Under the pieces are notes generated by a model, which was not told where the DNA came from, searched no databases, and saw only the letters and a list, made by a program, of their open reading frames with translations. Position numbers and translations under genes: made by a program. From NCBI GenBank assembly GCA_011109175.1, contig RDEW01000052.1, positions 124,001 to 188,000 on the forward strand: a DNA stretch of 64,000 bases. The letters are read 5' to 3'. The stretch's first letter is position 1, and each line of letters begins with the position of its first letter. The stretch is from Dicyema japonicum. Its lineage: Eukaryota; Dicyemida; Rhombozoa; Dicyemidae. Of this stretch, positions 11,431 through 22,700 are shown one piece after another.

Positions 11431-12685
11431 TCAGAAGCGCTGAAGTATGGGGGACCCAGCCATCTCCAGACGAGTAGCAAAGTTGTTCAAGTATTCTGCC
11501 CAGCCATAAATCTTATCTTTCATTTTCATAATCTACCAGTCCACATACAACTAACCTCCTCTTTCGTACAAATCCTAGGATATGTCCACTCAATATACAC
11601 CCTCTCCATCACCTGGTCAATATGTCCACGAATCACATTCTTCGCTAGTGCTTTCATCACCAGATACTCCACCTCACTAACTTCAACCCCCGTAGCCGTG
11701 GAAATTTCTTCAAATGAAAAATACTTTCTAGAATGTTCTAGAAAACGCATCATCACCAAAGCGTTAAGTGATATTTTTTGTTGGATAATCTCAAAGTTGT
11801 TAGCAAACTCCTCCTAAAATTAAAAATTGGGGTACGTCGTATTCCTGGCACTTTGGTCTTATCAATTTCAGCATCTTCAAGTCACCGTTGGTTATACACT
11901 CCATCATGTTCTTCATCCACTCGAATTCTGTTCCCACCAAAGATTCCACCGCTTTGTGCTTGAGCCATTCCTGTAGGTTGATAATATCCGGGGACAGGAT
12001 AGCTGACCGAGAAATTTCAACGACACTTTGAAGAAATTTCCCGCCAAAAAGAATATTTGGTGGTGCACAACTCATAAAATTGAGTTGCATGTTTGGTGTG
12101 GTTTCCCATTTTTCGGTGGTATTCCGCACCCAGTTTGAAGTAAATTCCATGGAGTTGAGTCAGGTCTCCAAAATGTCCAACTCATCTCCGACCTTGTCCA
12201 CAATTTCCTGACTAATACCCACATGTACCTTCACCTTCTCTAAAGAACCGGTCTCGAATAAACGAAGCCCTGGGAGATCAGACACTTTTGCTTTTATTTT
12301 TGGCCAGTTTTCCCGAAATTCCATTCAAAAAGGCCAGAGCCTCCCCGGGATCTTAATTTGAGGACCCAAGACCACCATGAATTGAGTCAGAAATGAGGTA
12401 GGCAATGTCGGCGAGAGTGTTTTCCAGAAGTTTGGTCTCAAAATTGGCGATATAATTGGTATAAAACTAAATTAAACTTAAATTTACTTCAATTAAAGAA
12501 ATATTTTCACGATAAAATTTTTCTTCGCGGAGAACAGTCATAATTGTTTCCCCCAGTTCATACCAGTGCCTGAATAAATGTATTTTTTACTTGGCAATGT
12601 AGTGGGTGTTCATTTCTATGAAGAGTCCTCGCAATGACTCGTTGACTTTGGTGGAGACACTTTCAATGTACTGCTGAGGATTCAT
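11431..12685 (-). CDS. PSMD13: 26S proteasome non-ATPase subunit 13 (Rpn9/PSMD13-like), six exons with 21-23-nt introns
   Basis: This encodes a PCI-domain lid subunit of the 26S proteasome. The N-terminus MNPQQYIESVSTKVNES leads to HWYELGETIMTVLREEKF. It continues through YTNYIANFETKLLENTLADI to NLQEWLKHKAVESLVGTEFE. The C-terminal PCI winged helix is SFEEISTATGVEVSEVEYLV plus MKALAKNVIRGHIDQVMERV, matching human PSMD13 block by block. The frame closes only if five GT...AG introns are removed: 12570-12590 (21 nt), 12467-12487 (21), 12352-12372 (21), 11814-11835 (22) and 11533-11555 (23). The last exon then reads KMKDKIYGWAEYLNNFATRL up to TGA at 11431-11433. Lesions in exon 4 are one in-frame TGA (~12156) and one 1-nt frame change in an A-rich run (~12290). 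These could be sequencing errors or recent inactivation. Confidence 0.85.
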
Positions 12686-13189
12686 TATTCTATGATTCAA
12701 AATTATGTACAACAAGAGTATAAATGGTGGGTGTGTATTTATTTGAATTTTAAATTATTTCTTATTTTTAATAATAATTTTATTTTATTTTTATTTTACT
12801 AACCCGAAATCACAAGAAAAAGGGTAAAAGTTATCCTCTAATTAAGTGATCCCGGTGTCCATACCAGTCGTTTTCCTGTTAGTTTTGGAGTCCTTGATTA
12901 AGTGTGCTGATGAATTCTAGGGATCTTATTTGGTGCTGATTTTTCTTTTTAAAATCTCTTTTAACTGTTTTTCGGCGTTTTCATTGCTCTGAAATTTCCC
13001 ATAATGTAAGATTTTTGTGGACCTAATCTTAGTTTGATTATTAGATCTGTCTCTAGCAAAACCCACGTGGTCACTTTAAAAAATTAAGGTTAGCTCACTG
13101 TTGGTTGATTTTCCGTTTCTTTCACTGTTGGAATGTTACATTGGAATTTTTGTCACACGAGTCTAACCTTAAAAACTTGGGGGTCTTAA
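12686..13189. other. No recognisable gene; upstream region of two divergent genes
   Basis: AT-rich spacer (a strong A/T block at 12,740-12,800) between the start of the PSMD13-like gene and the candidate plus-strand gene. It could hold both promoters. No motif can be asserted. Confidence 0.35.
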
Positions 13190-14420
13190 TGTAGGTCCTC
13201 TGTCAGTGCATTGGTTGAAGGCGAACTGGATGCGAACGTCTACTCGACATCTCATGGGTCCGTTATTTTCTTCATACATTTCCAAGTCACGGAAACGAAA
13301 AGTTACATAATCCATAGACTGGTAAAATACTTGGTGGATGACCTATTGTATGTTGGGGTCACTTTCAATTGTACTTCAGGTGTCAAACTATACAAGTTCA
13401 AGTGTCCTTGTTAATCAGTGTGAGTGATTCGATCGTCTTATTTTTACACCACGGAGTATTTCAATGAAGAAAGGATTCTTAGAAAATCTGAACAAAATGC
13501 AGGGACCCCCCAAATTCCTGTGCTTTTTTAAATAGCAAAGCTTATAGAGGCTGTGGTCAGTGGACCTGTGATAAATTCAGACAATTAAGGTCACAAATAT
13601 TGACGACAGAGATAATTTAGGTCACTTCCATCATATTGGTGACCCTCCAAAACCATCTTATGACGTAAGATCCTACTTTTCACACCACTGGAATATGATT
13701 CGAATCAGGAATACTCAGTTCCATTGGGTAGAGTGGATGGGAACTACAGCTTACATCTTCGGACTCGAGTCACCAGTTTACGAGACTTTCGGAGAAGACG
13801 TCATGATTCTTATCCTACACGGGACACAACTTCCGTACGGTAAACATTTCAAATCCACTGTCTTTGTGACTTTGATAAAAGCGGCAGATTCGAAGAGAAT
13901 ATCTGGGTTTCCACGATATATTTGGCCAAAAGATTATATAGAGGGATCTCAGAGGACACGATAGGTAGGTTGAGCCTAGTAAATCCTCTAGTCAGGTTAG
14001 TAATGACTCAAGTGTCCTGGACTCTTGGAATCACCTTTGCTGACCAAGTGATATGTAAACATTTCGGAGGAGGATATTTGTATAGACTCCACCTTTCTTA
14101 GATGGCTTTGACTTTCAAGTCCTTCCAGAATCACAGTTGTTGGAACCCCTCCAAGAAATGTGATCCATCGATGTAGATATGGAAGAATGGTCAATGCTAT
14201 AGGTATACACGCTCTTCTGCCTCAGGATGCTGAAAGGATTCCATTACACAGTACAATCAAGAGTTATTGCGTGTGGACTCGAAACGATCGGATTCCCCGT
14301 CCAGTTGGAAAATCTAAGACCGGCCCTAACTAACAAAAGGGCCTGACGGAACAACTCTCTTCCATGGAAGGTTGTAGACACCAATGTAGATAGCCTCCCT
14401 CCCTCCGACCTTGCTATGAC
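13190..14420 (+). CDS. Unidentified multi-exon gene with mini-introns, extracellular-like
   Basis: Several adjacent frames join when short GT...AG segments are removed. Exon a (13190-13395) reads GSVIFFIHFQVTETKSYIIH and VGVTFNCTSGVKLYN. A 23-nt intron at 13396-13418 restores VSDSIVLFLHHGVFQ. Exon c (13581-13906) holds 108 codons (TIKVTNIDDRDNLGHFHHIG through SKRISG). A 26-nt intron (13907-13932) joins it in frame to LYRGISEDTIGRLSLVNPLV and ADQVICKHFGGGY. A further intron (14080-14119, or a 22-nt alternative leaving a stop) leads to RITVVGTPPRNVIHRCRYGR and YCVWTRND. Cys, N-C-T and the V-I-C-K-H-F-G pattern faintly recall SRCR-type ectodomains, but this is not an identification. The links around 13465-13580 and after 14300 are unresolved. 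Confidence 0.45.
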
Positions 14421-14559
14421 TGAAACCAACCAAGGGTCAGTCTAGGGTAAGGATTGAGACCCTGAAGATGAAGAAATATGAAATTTCTTGTGGACAGTTC
14501 ATTTATGAACAGTCACTGACCCTGTTAAACACAAATCGGAATCGCTCATCTCGAAGATG

Positions 14560-14700
14560 AAAAATGATTGAAGAGAAAGGAAATTGCTTATTAAGCGTAT
14601 TTCCTTGCGAATCGTCAGGGGAAATGCATTCTTTAATTATGAGAGCAGCCAGGTATTGCTAACTTATTTTTTTCTGATTAAAAATAAAAAATTTTTTAAT
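14560..14700 (+). pseudogene. Family P 3' terminal fragment directly upstream of a full element
   Basis: The plus strand reads ISLRIVRGNAF then, after one extra T, LIMRAARYC and TAA, the family P C-terminus. An A/T-rich tail (14665-14745) follows, and the next family P element begins at its end. The two are therefore head-to-tail with under 100 bp between them. Confidence 0.65.
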
Positions 14701-14748
14701 TTAAAACGAGAATATTTGCAAATATTTTTTTAGTAAAAATATTTTTTT

Positions 14749-17740
14749 TTGCACAAAAGAACAAATCCAGTACGGACAAATCAGGTATGTTTTTTATGTG
14801 GACAATCGAACATCAGGAAATATGGGATTAACTGCACACAATGTGAATCATTCGCCCATCTGGGCTGCATAAAAATGAGTAAAGCTTGCGCCGAGACGCT
14901 GTCGAGTTGGCTGTGCCCCTCTTGTATTGGAATGGAGGCCCCCAGGCGGGAAAAAATAACTCAGTCAAACTTTACACTGCCACATACAGACCATACTCTC
15001 TTGAAGATCTCGAACCTCAGGAAAGCCATGAAGATCCCAGTAAAAATCCCTAAAGGAGTACGAATTGCCGCAGCAACGTGTCTTTCAGATGCCATTGATC
15101 ACGCACTATCCTCTGACAGTTGGGAATCCTGGCTAAAACTTATATGCTTTGCACCTGTCGCACTCGGAATACCTACAAAGGAATCTGAGGACAATAATAA
15201 AGAAACAAACTCCCGACTCAACTTATCCGGGAAACTGAAACGAAACATAATGAATTTTAGCTGTCATAACATACACGCAATACTTGAACATCCACTTAAT
15301 GTCAATGAGGTCGAAACCAGAGGAGCATTCATCAAAGATGCCCCCAACAAACTAAAGGAGAGAGTAAACCGGAAACTTCTGGAAGGCGACGTGCGGGCAG
15401 CCTTACGAGTTATCACATCCGATGACACAGTATTGTCTTGTACCCCGAGGTCCTAAATACCTTAATACTAAAGCATCCAGATGCACCGACTGACTATGAA
15501 AAGTTTTTGAATCCTGAAGGAACCCAGGAGATAATCATTACTGAATCCGAAGTGCGCCACGGAATAACTTCCTTCGCGGCTAGCAGCGGTGGAGGCTTGG
15601 AAGGGTTACGTCCTGGCCATATTAAGGACCTTACGTCCACTTACACCTCGGAAGCTGGACGCTGTCTTGTCAAATCAATTACGGACCTAATCAGAAAAAT
15701 GGTTAACGGCGACATCCCAAAATATGCCAGAGAATTGCTCTTCTCTGCAAGGCTACTTGCTTTCAAAAAACCCAACGGAGGAATCCGCCCCATTGCGGTC
15801 GGGAACTATTTTAGAAGACTTGCAGCAAAAGTAGCATCGACCATGGTGAGCGACAACTCGGAGAGGAGTTCTTTCCTAAACAAATGGGTGTTAGTATCCA
15901 GAACGGATGTGAGGTTGCGGTTCATGCAGCAAGGCGTTTCTTCACACAGAAAAATATTTCAAATGAATGCATTGGAATCAAGTTGGACATAACGAATGCC
16001 TTTAATTCTCTCAGAAGAGACGAAATTATGAAAACGTGTTGGAAGAGGGCTCCAAAGCTTTTCCCTCTTGTCAATCTATCCTATGGGAAGATACGTCTTT
16101 GGTTTTTGAAAATGAAATTATTAAATCAAAAACGGGTGTACAACAAGGAGATCCGCTCGGACCTCTATTATTTGCCTTGACCATTGATGAGGTTGTGAGT
16201 CAATTGATGCTCAGCTAAATCTCTGGTACCTCGATGATGCCACAATTGGAGGATCGTTCAAAGAAACATACAATTCATTACGTAAAGCGTTACCCGCTTT
16301 AAAACATTTGGGCTTGGACATCAATGTTAACAAATCAGAGCTAATAAATGTCTCATATCCATACACCGACTTCCTCTCTATCAAAGAGTCTTTTAATGAA
16401 CTGCTTCATGGGATCCTGACTGTGCCAGTTGATAACTTATATTTCCTCGGAAGACCACTAAGCGAAGAAGAACTCAAGAACCATCTACTTTTCAAAAATG
16501 AAGAATTAACACGCTTTGCGAAAAGATTGTCATGTCTGGACTCTCACACATCATTCTTCCTGATGAGAAACAACATCGGACTACCCAAGCTTTTATATCT
16601 ACTCCGATGTTCACCCTGCTACGAACAATATGACATTCTACTTTCAATAGACAAGTCTCTCAAGCAAACAGTTGAGTCACTAATTAACGTCCGCTTCGAC
16701 GAACTTGGTTGGAAACAATGAAGCTTCCCTCTGGATTTGGGGGTGTCGGAATGAGATCGGCGCTGGAGGTTGCGTACCCGGCATACCTATCGTCTCTCTC
16801 AAGCTGCAGCCATTTGACACGGCAAGTCCTTCATAACACAATTGGACTTGCTGGAATGAGTCATTTGACGAAGCTTGTCGGAAATGGAACGGGTCCGGAC
16901 TCAAAATCCCGAAGACACAACGAAGCAAAGTAATTGGGATGACATTGTCTGCTTCAAAATTTTGGAAGACCTTAAGAAGAAGCAAATCAACATCGTCTGG
17001 CTTGTTTGGTGTCAGCTTCAAGTCGAGGGAGTGGAGCATGGCTTGGTGCAATACCTTGCCCAAACCTCGGGACCTTTTTGGACGACGATTCTTTGAGGAT
17101 TGGAATCGGACAAAGGCTGGGACTAGACGTTTGCCAGGAGCACCGATGCCGATGCGGGAAAACAGTCGATGCGAAAGGATTGCACCCGCTGTCCTGCAGA
17201 AGAAGCGCCGGAAGGGGACCACGTCATGCTGCTCTGAATGATGTGATCGTCAGAGCTCTGAAGGCTTCAGGCTTCCCAGCACAGCTTGAACCAGTGGGTC
17301 TTGATCGAGGAGATGGGAAGAGACCTGACGGGATGACCCTTTTCCCCTTCACGTCTGGAAGATCTTTGGTCTGGGACGCAACTTGCATAGACACGTTCTC
17401 AAGCACGAACATTTTTAAATCTGTTCAGACACCTGGAGCAGCTGCTTCGACGCGGAAAACCTAAAAATCAAGAAATATTCTTGCCTCGGGGATCGCTACC
17501 GATTTACTCCTGTTGCGACCGATCATCGGGAGCCGTTGGTCCAATGACGGCTGAATTCTTGCAAGAACTCGGAGGATTGCTTGCCAGAAAGAAAAGGGAT
17601 CAACGAGAAGGGCTATGGCTAAGACAAAAGATTGGAATAGCCATACTCCGAGGGAACTCGTTCGCAATCCACGCAGCAGGCTTCCTCAACTGATATTTTT
17701 TAATTGTTAAAAAAAAAATTTTTTAATTCGAAAAAAGAGT
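14749..17740 (+). mobile_element. Family P non-LTR retrotransposon, full length but frameshifted (PHD finger, RT, nuclease)
   Basis: In order: a C4HC3 PHD-type finger (CFLC, CTQC, HLGC, CPSC; 14,788-14,930); a linker with KIPKGVRIAAATCLSDAI shared by every family P copy; and RT motifs GGGLEGLRPGHIKDLTS, GGIRPIAVGNYFRRLAAKV, LDITNAFNSLRRDEI, VQQGDPLGPLLFAL and LWYLDDATIGG (catalytic LDD near 16,230). The thumb region is LLYLLRCSPCYEQYD. The C-terminal nuclease has CRCG...GLHPLSC (zinc ligands, ~17,147-17,200), RHAALND, KRPDG and WDATCIDTF, followed by LRQKIGIAILRGNSFAIHAA and TGA at ~17,691. At least six frameshifts split the ORF, so it is inactive. The 5' boundary is unsure: the open frame begins at a TTG with no ATG before the finger. 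An A/T-rich palindromic tail lies at 17,695-17,740. Confidence 0.9.
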
Positions 17741-18875
17741 GTGTGAAATCGATTTGATTTTGAGGTCCCGTGACTCACCTACTTGGTGGCATTGTAAACT
17801 CCCTATCCTGCCATCCGGAGGAAAATTACTGAACTACATTATTTTTTAAATTATTTAAAAAAATTATTGTAAAAAATTGCTAAAAGGTTCACCGATTTAT
17901 ACAAATAAGGATATCTCTGAGGCAATTAACCAAATTTTACTCAATCGTGACAATTATTGAAATTCTAATTTTAAAAAGTCATCATTGTTGACTGTTTCCA
18001 TCTTACTGTGTCTTCGCAAATGAGACTATGATCCAGTCATTCACACGATAATATTTGAATTCCGATAGTAGTGGGATTTTAATTCGGTAATCAGTAAGTA
18101 ACTCATTTGAATTTCGTCTTAGAAAACATCCAATAGTGGCACTGTATGTATTCCTGGATTATTCATTTGGAAATATCATTTAAGCTTCTGACATTAAATG
18201 ATAGTACGTAAAATCCTCTTAGCCTCAAGACTTCTAGCAATTGAGTCTCAAAAAATCTGAAAATCGCACTAAAGTATCTGGCGCATATCTTCAGAGATGA
18301 CCTTGTGTTACGGATTTTTTGGGGAGACTCGGGGTAGAAGTCGGTTGCATGCCCTACCGTTTCATATTACTTTCCCCCATCACTTAATTTACAGTACTTT
18401 TTCTTTATAATAACTTACTTAAGTCAAAAAATCTGAAAGATGTGTTTTTTGTCAAAATTGCAAATTAAGATATATTAACGTAAACAATAAAAATATTTTT
18501 GAAATTTACGAGGCAACAATTCTTAGAGATTAAAAACACACAACGTAATGAATTAATAGGCTAGCCTCAGCAACATGAATTTTCGGGTATCAACATTCAA
18601 GATGACGGAAAAGTCGATAAAATTGGAAAAACTTTTACGAAACGTGAACTAATTGATAACCAACTTTTTCGGCAAATTGATTGTTCGGAGGACATAATGA
18701 TCATTTTTATGCGAGGTCAACCATCCGAATAAGTGATCCTGGTTGATTTCAACAGGAACGAAAATTTTTGCAGTACTGATGCTTAGTACCCATAGCTTTT
18801 CTGAATCCACAATGTTCCTCTTTCGTGAGAATGATTCCGATGCATTCATTACATATTCGCCCGGTGTTCCTTTCT
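17741..18875. other. No recognisable gene
   Basis: AT-rich stretch. The minus-strand ORF at 18649-18849 (66 codons) may be the degraded 3' end of the family T copy that follows, but no motif supports it. Confidence 0.35.
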
Positions 18876-18879
18876 AGTG

Positions 18880-20020
18880 CCGGCGAATGACCATACTGGC
18901 GGCTGAGAAATTAGAAAAGTCGGTCCAGTTTGATGTTTCATACAAATCCACCTTCCGTAATTTTGAAAGCCTTCTTTTGCATTTCTTCTATCTTCCTCAT
19001 ACTTGTACAAGATATGGACATACGAGTCACATGCATATGAGAAACATGACTCGATGTGCTGTCCTTAATCAAGCCGCTAAGTAGAGACGCTCACGTTGAT
19101 CGCAGCTCTTGGAGTTCCAGAGTAAGTTAGAATTCACGAATTTCTTTTCCACGTAGAAATAGGTTACGATTACATGCTATGCATGGAAGTTCCCTCTAAT
19201 GGTGATTTGGAGCATTGATTTTGATTCAGGAGGTTTGCGAAACAGTACAGACTTATCCTCAAAGGGTTGAATAGCATGGATGGATGCGAAATCATATTTT
19301 CCTGAGGTCCAGGTTTGATTTGTGAACGTTGAGAGATTGTTAAAGATATTGTATGCTCTCGTTTCTAGATCATCTCCCAACTCCAGAATCTTCGTCTCCC
19401 GATGTAGGTGGTCAATTGAGGTTTAAACATCTCGATGAGTTTTCTCAGTGGTTAGTTTGACCCTCGAAGAGGAAAGGGCAAACCTCCAGGTAAAACATAT
19501 TCATTCTATCGTCTTAGTGAAGATTTGGTGGTACAGCTTGTAATGCTTGACTGTAAGTGGAAAGGGGCCTTTGACACGCTGGAGATTGCGCTTTCAACCT
19601 CTCTAGAATTCTCTGGTGACATTCCCAGCCACACCCGAAGTCTCAAATTTTGAATAAAGTAACTCGCAATTTGGACGCAGAGACTTATAGCTAGTGACCG
19701 ACAACCAAAACTGGTTGAAGTATGTCTCCACCACCATAGAGTGAGATCTACCCCTACTAGTGGTAGGTAGTTCCGCATAAGGTGAATAATATGTTAGAAT
19801 CATAAGTTATTGAAAAATGCGGAAATAAGTTGAACAGTGAGGGAGACAGTGAAGATTGCGGAATTCCAGTTGGTAGTAGCCAAGATCTTGGCATCGCCTG
19901 AAATGAAATTCGCGAGCCACTGTCTAATGTTTCATCCATATAATCTGTCGTAAATATCTTTGTTATAAGAAAACTTGAAAACCCCATAAGTCCATCCGGC
20001 AAGAATAAAGAAAACACCCA
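18880..20020 (-). pseudogene. Family T retroelement, RT fragment
   Basis: Minus-strand reading gives LLPTGIPQSSLSPSLFNLF, the RT 'GxPQGSxLSPxLFNL' box (19,757-19,880). The YADD-region equivalent is degenerate (SPYAELPTTSRGRS), followed by CELLYSKFETSG. A later block, IEEMQKKAFKITEGG (~18,960), corresponds to IEDVQKKAFRMTE of the 4.6-kb copy, which ties both to one family. Stops and frame changes occur throughout and the element is 5' truncated. Confidence 0.6.
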
Positions 20021-20492
20021 GTTATTCAGTTGAGAATCCCTCCAAGAAACAGAGTGGGGGAGAAAGGATTATTAACCGAATGTGAGTGGTCTAATAAGCA
20101 CATAAACCGTCAAATTGCTATAATATTCAGGATTTGTAACATCATTCAATCCGATAATTTAACTACGGCATAACTTCAGGATAATCGAAAAGCTTAGATG
20201 ACTTCGAACCACCAGTCTGTCATCTAATACCATTGTCTTCACTAGAAAGATAGACAGCCTGGGAATCAACCTGGATAGGAAACCTATCTCAACAGAGCTA
20301 TTCACCAATTTTTGTAATGTCGTATCTAATAAAGCCTTAACACCCCAAAGATATGATACCCCTTCAAAAATTCATTAGAATTCTACAATATATGTTTACC
20401 CACGTGGTTTCTCAGTCAGAATATATGGTAAAGTCGTGGGTTTGTGCTTTGACAGACGTTAGTTTTGTTAGTTATTATAAAAATTGAAGTTA

Positions 20493-20540
20493 TAGCTTAG
20501 CGGTTGGGTTCATACATATTAAAGTGGTATGTTCGATTTC
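20493..20540 (+). other. tRNA-like pol III box A/box B pair
   Basis: TAGCTTAGCGG (20,493-20,503) fits the box A consensus fully. TGTTCGATTTC (20,530-20,540) fits box B at 8 of 11 positions, and between them CATAC...GTATG could form an anticodon-like stem. The acceptor and T stems do not pair, so this is at best a tRNA pseudogene or SINE head, and it may be chance. Confidence 0.25.
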
Positions 20541-20559
20541 CTCCGATAGCACTTAGTCA

Positions 20560-21511
20560 GATGTTACTCGTCCCTCTGACTTAATGGAGGAGGACTGTGA
20601 TGACTAGGCTTGAGGAAATTAACTTTATTAGTCACGGTTATGATCGGGTTCCTTTGTATTTTATTTATGGATTCGTATTTCTACGACGATAAATCTTTTT
20701 TGACTCTAGATGTCTCCCACGGGTCTGTTCTTATATGACAAATCGACAGACTATGAAGATGAGACACGAAGTTTAAAAAACTAGTGAAGGGGAGATGAAT
20801 TTACTTAAATCACTGAATTACAACTGTCCACAGATTTAGTGATCGAATATTATGTCGAAACCCCCCTTTATTAGATTTTAGAACATGGGGTAGCTCTCAA
20901 TAAATCCTGAAGCAAATAGGTCACATTTCTTTGATTTATTGGACATCATCCCCCGTTTTGCTAAAAGTGTTAAGAATTCATGATGAAAGGGGAATATACG
21001 TATTAAAGAGACTGTAAGGAGTGAAAATGAGGGGGGTAGTGTCGTGAAAGGAAGGATGTATGAGGGTTATCAGTCCATCACCAAGGGACCAATTTGACCG
21101 TTCGAAGGGGAGTACTGAGTAGTATGTAAATTTTGGTCTTCGTGAGGTGATGGATATTCTGGACCAGGATTCACACTTCGGCTCTAAAAATTCTTTTATT
21201 TTTAAATTAATATAATATTAAATTTTTTAATTTAAATTATTTTTCGCTTTTTCTGGTGTTATTATCATCACTACAACAAGCGTTGTGGTAAAATCAATGA
21301 AGAAAATGGAGGCTTTCAAAAACAATGGGAAATTTAATTTTTTGTTATCAATGTTGATAGAAAACCACATTGGCTCATTTGTCATGTTACCATTATTTCT
21401 TTAATAACATACAATATTGGAAGGCATTACCATTGTCGTGTTTCAATTTTTGATTCACTGACAATCTTCCGTATTTGGAACAAATTAGTCTGAAATCGAC
21501 ATTGTGGATAT
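20560..21511. other. No recognisable gene
   Basis: No open frame of interest. An A/T block at 21,190-21,240 resembles retroelement 3' tails but no coding end is visible next to it. Confidence 0.35.
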
Positions 21512-22139
21512 AAAATTGGTTACCTTCTTACAAAGAACATGAGTATTATTTCGACTATCGCCAAAAAATTACCACTCAGCAATGATACTGTGACTTGGAC
21601 GGTGGAACTAATAATAGAAAATAAGTCTTCACAATATCAGAGTAACTATGTTTATAAATTTGCAGAATGTGTATAGTTTCAAAGTTATCCTTCGGTCTTG
21701 ACAGATGTGATGCTAGAGGCCGATGATGTAACTACTATGGAGCAAAAGGTGTCTTGCCTGGGATTCAACGTCCATTGACACTTTCTCTAATGGGAATTTG
21801 TTCAAATTATCATTATGCGAGTGTTCCACAGCGACGATGAGAAGGAGGCTGAGTTACCCCTACCAACATAAGTGCGGGTTGGACACACCAGGAGGTTAGG
21901 GGGAAACTGATATCGATATGGGAATTATCGACGAAGGGGGTGTTGTTGAAGGATGCTGTTTTCCTGAAGGGTCAAATTGAGGAAAGGAGAACCCAACCCA
22001 TAGCTGTCCAAACTAAGCAGCCCGAAAGTGTGAGTGGAGCAGGTAGGGTCAAAGAGGAGACGAACTGAGCACGTCAATTCACTGTAGCTAATAGACTATT
22101 ATTGTTTCATTCTCTGTAGACTTAAAGTTTTTTTTCGAT

Positions 22140-22440
22140 TTAATGAATAATTGGATCAGAGTATGATTGGTGTCCATTTATTTGGCACCATTGTGTTATT
22201 CTTCTGACGATAGCTATCGAGATACTGTCTAGAAGCATCCAGTCTCACGTGGATCATTGGTGACCCTTTGGATTAGAGTCGATCCTACGAACTGGATCGT
22301 CAGCTTGTGGGCCACGGATTCTGACATCTCAACAGCAGATGGACAGACAAGTGATCCTTCGTAATGCTTCGGTAGTTCCTTCTCTTCTAATCCTCGCTTG
22401 CTTAGAAGCATGACCTAGGTTCGAGAGTGAAGCGGTAATT
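22140..22440 (-). pseudogene. Family P 3' terminal fragment (in A1)
   Basis: Minus-strand frames read HYEGSLVCPSAVEMSESVAH, IQRVTNDPRETG and LLDSISIAIVRR. This matches the family P C-terminal domain (DNVIFVPLAIETFG ... TGDLRERRWLFERISLAILR). Its equivalent in A2 is at 52,180-52,480. Confidence 0.6.
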
Positions 22441-22457
22441 ATCTTTTAATATCTTAA

Positions 22458-22700
22458 TTGTTAACGAAGTCATGTGGTTCACCATCTCTGGTGGCGCCTG
22501 ATATAATCTTACTATCAAAAAAACTATTAGCCACTAACCATCCAGAGGAGTTCTTCTGGAAAACATGCACTAGGCCTTTGACTTCACTTCTGTCAAGTCC
22601 GAACATGCGAAGACTGCTGAGGGAGGCTTGGATCACCTGACTTTTTTCATTCAGGATATGATGGTTTTTTTCTGGTTTAATAAAATTAAGATAAATAAAT
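22458..22700 (+). pseudogene. Family T 3' end fragment (in A1)
   Basis: A 60-codon frame ends SPNMRRLLREAWIT and TGA (22,638-22,640), the family T terminus. The following DNA (GGATATGATGG...TTTAATAAAATT) matches the family T 3' UTR seen reversed at 24.1 kb. The upstream part of the frame has no known match. Confidence 0.6.

Noticed and set aside
12150-12160. Reassigned TGA codon
   Set aside because: TGA is used as the terminal stop of the same gene and of several element ORFs, so one internal TGA is better taken as a lesion or sequencing error.
12275-12290. A sixth, 16-nt GT...AG intron in the PSMD13-like gene
   Set aside because: Removing it keeps the frame but deletes about five residues that align with PSMD13; a single-base indel in the A-rich run explains the region better.
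14749-14751. TTG as a genuine start codon for the full family P element
   Set aside because: Other copies start with ATG in this region (39,582, 50,433, 61,421); the real start here is probably lost or upstream in another frame.
16680-17222. Minus-strand ORF of 180 codons
   Set aside because: Antisense to the family P thumb and nuclease region; no independent motif.
20493-20540. Functional tRNA gene
   Set aside because: Acceptor and T stems do not pair; kept only as a low-confidence pol III-like box pair.
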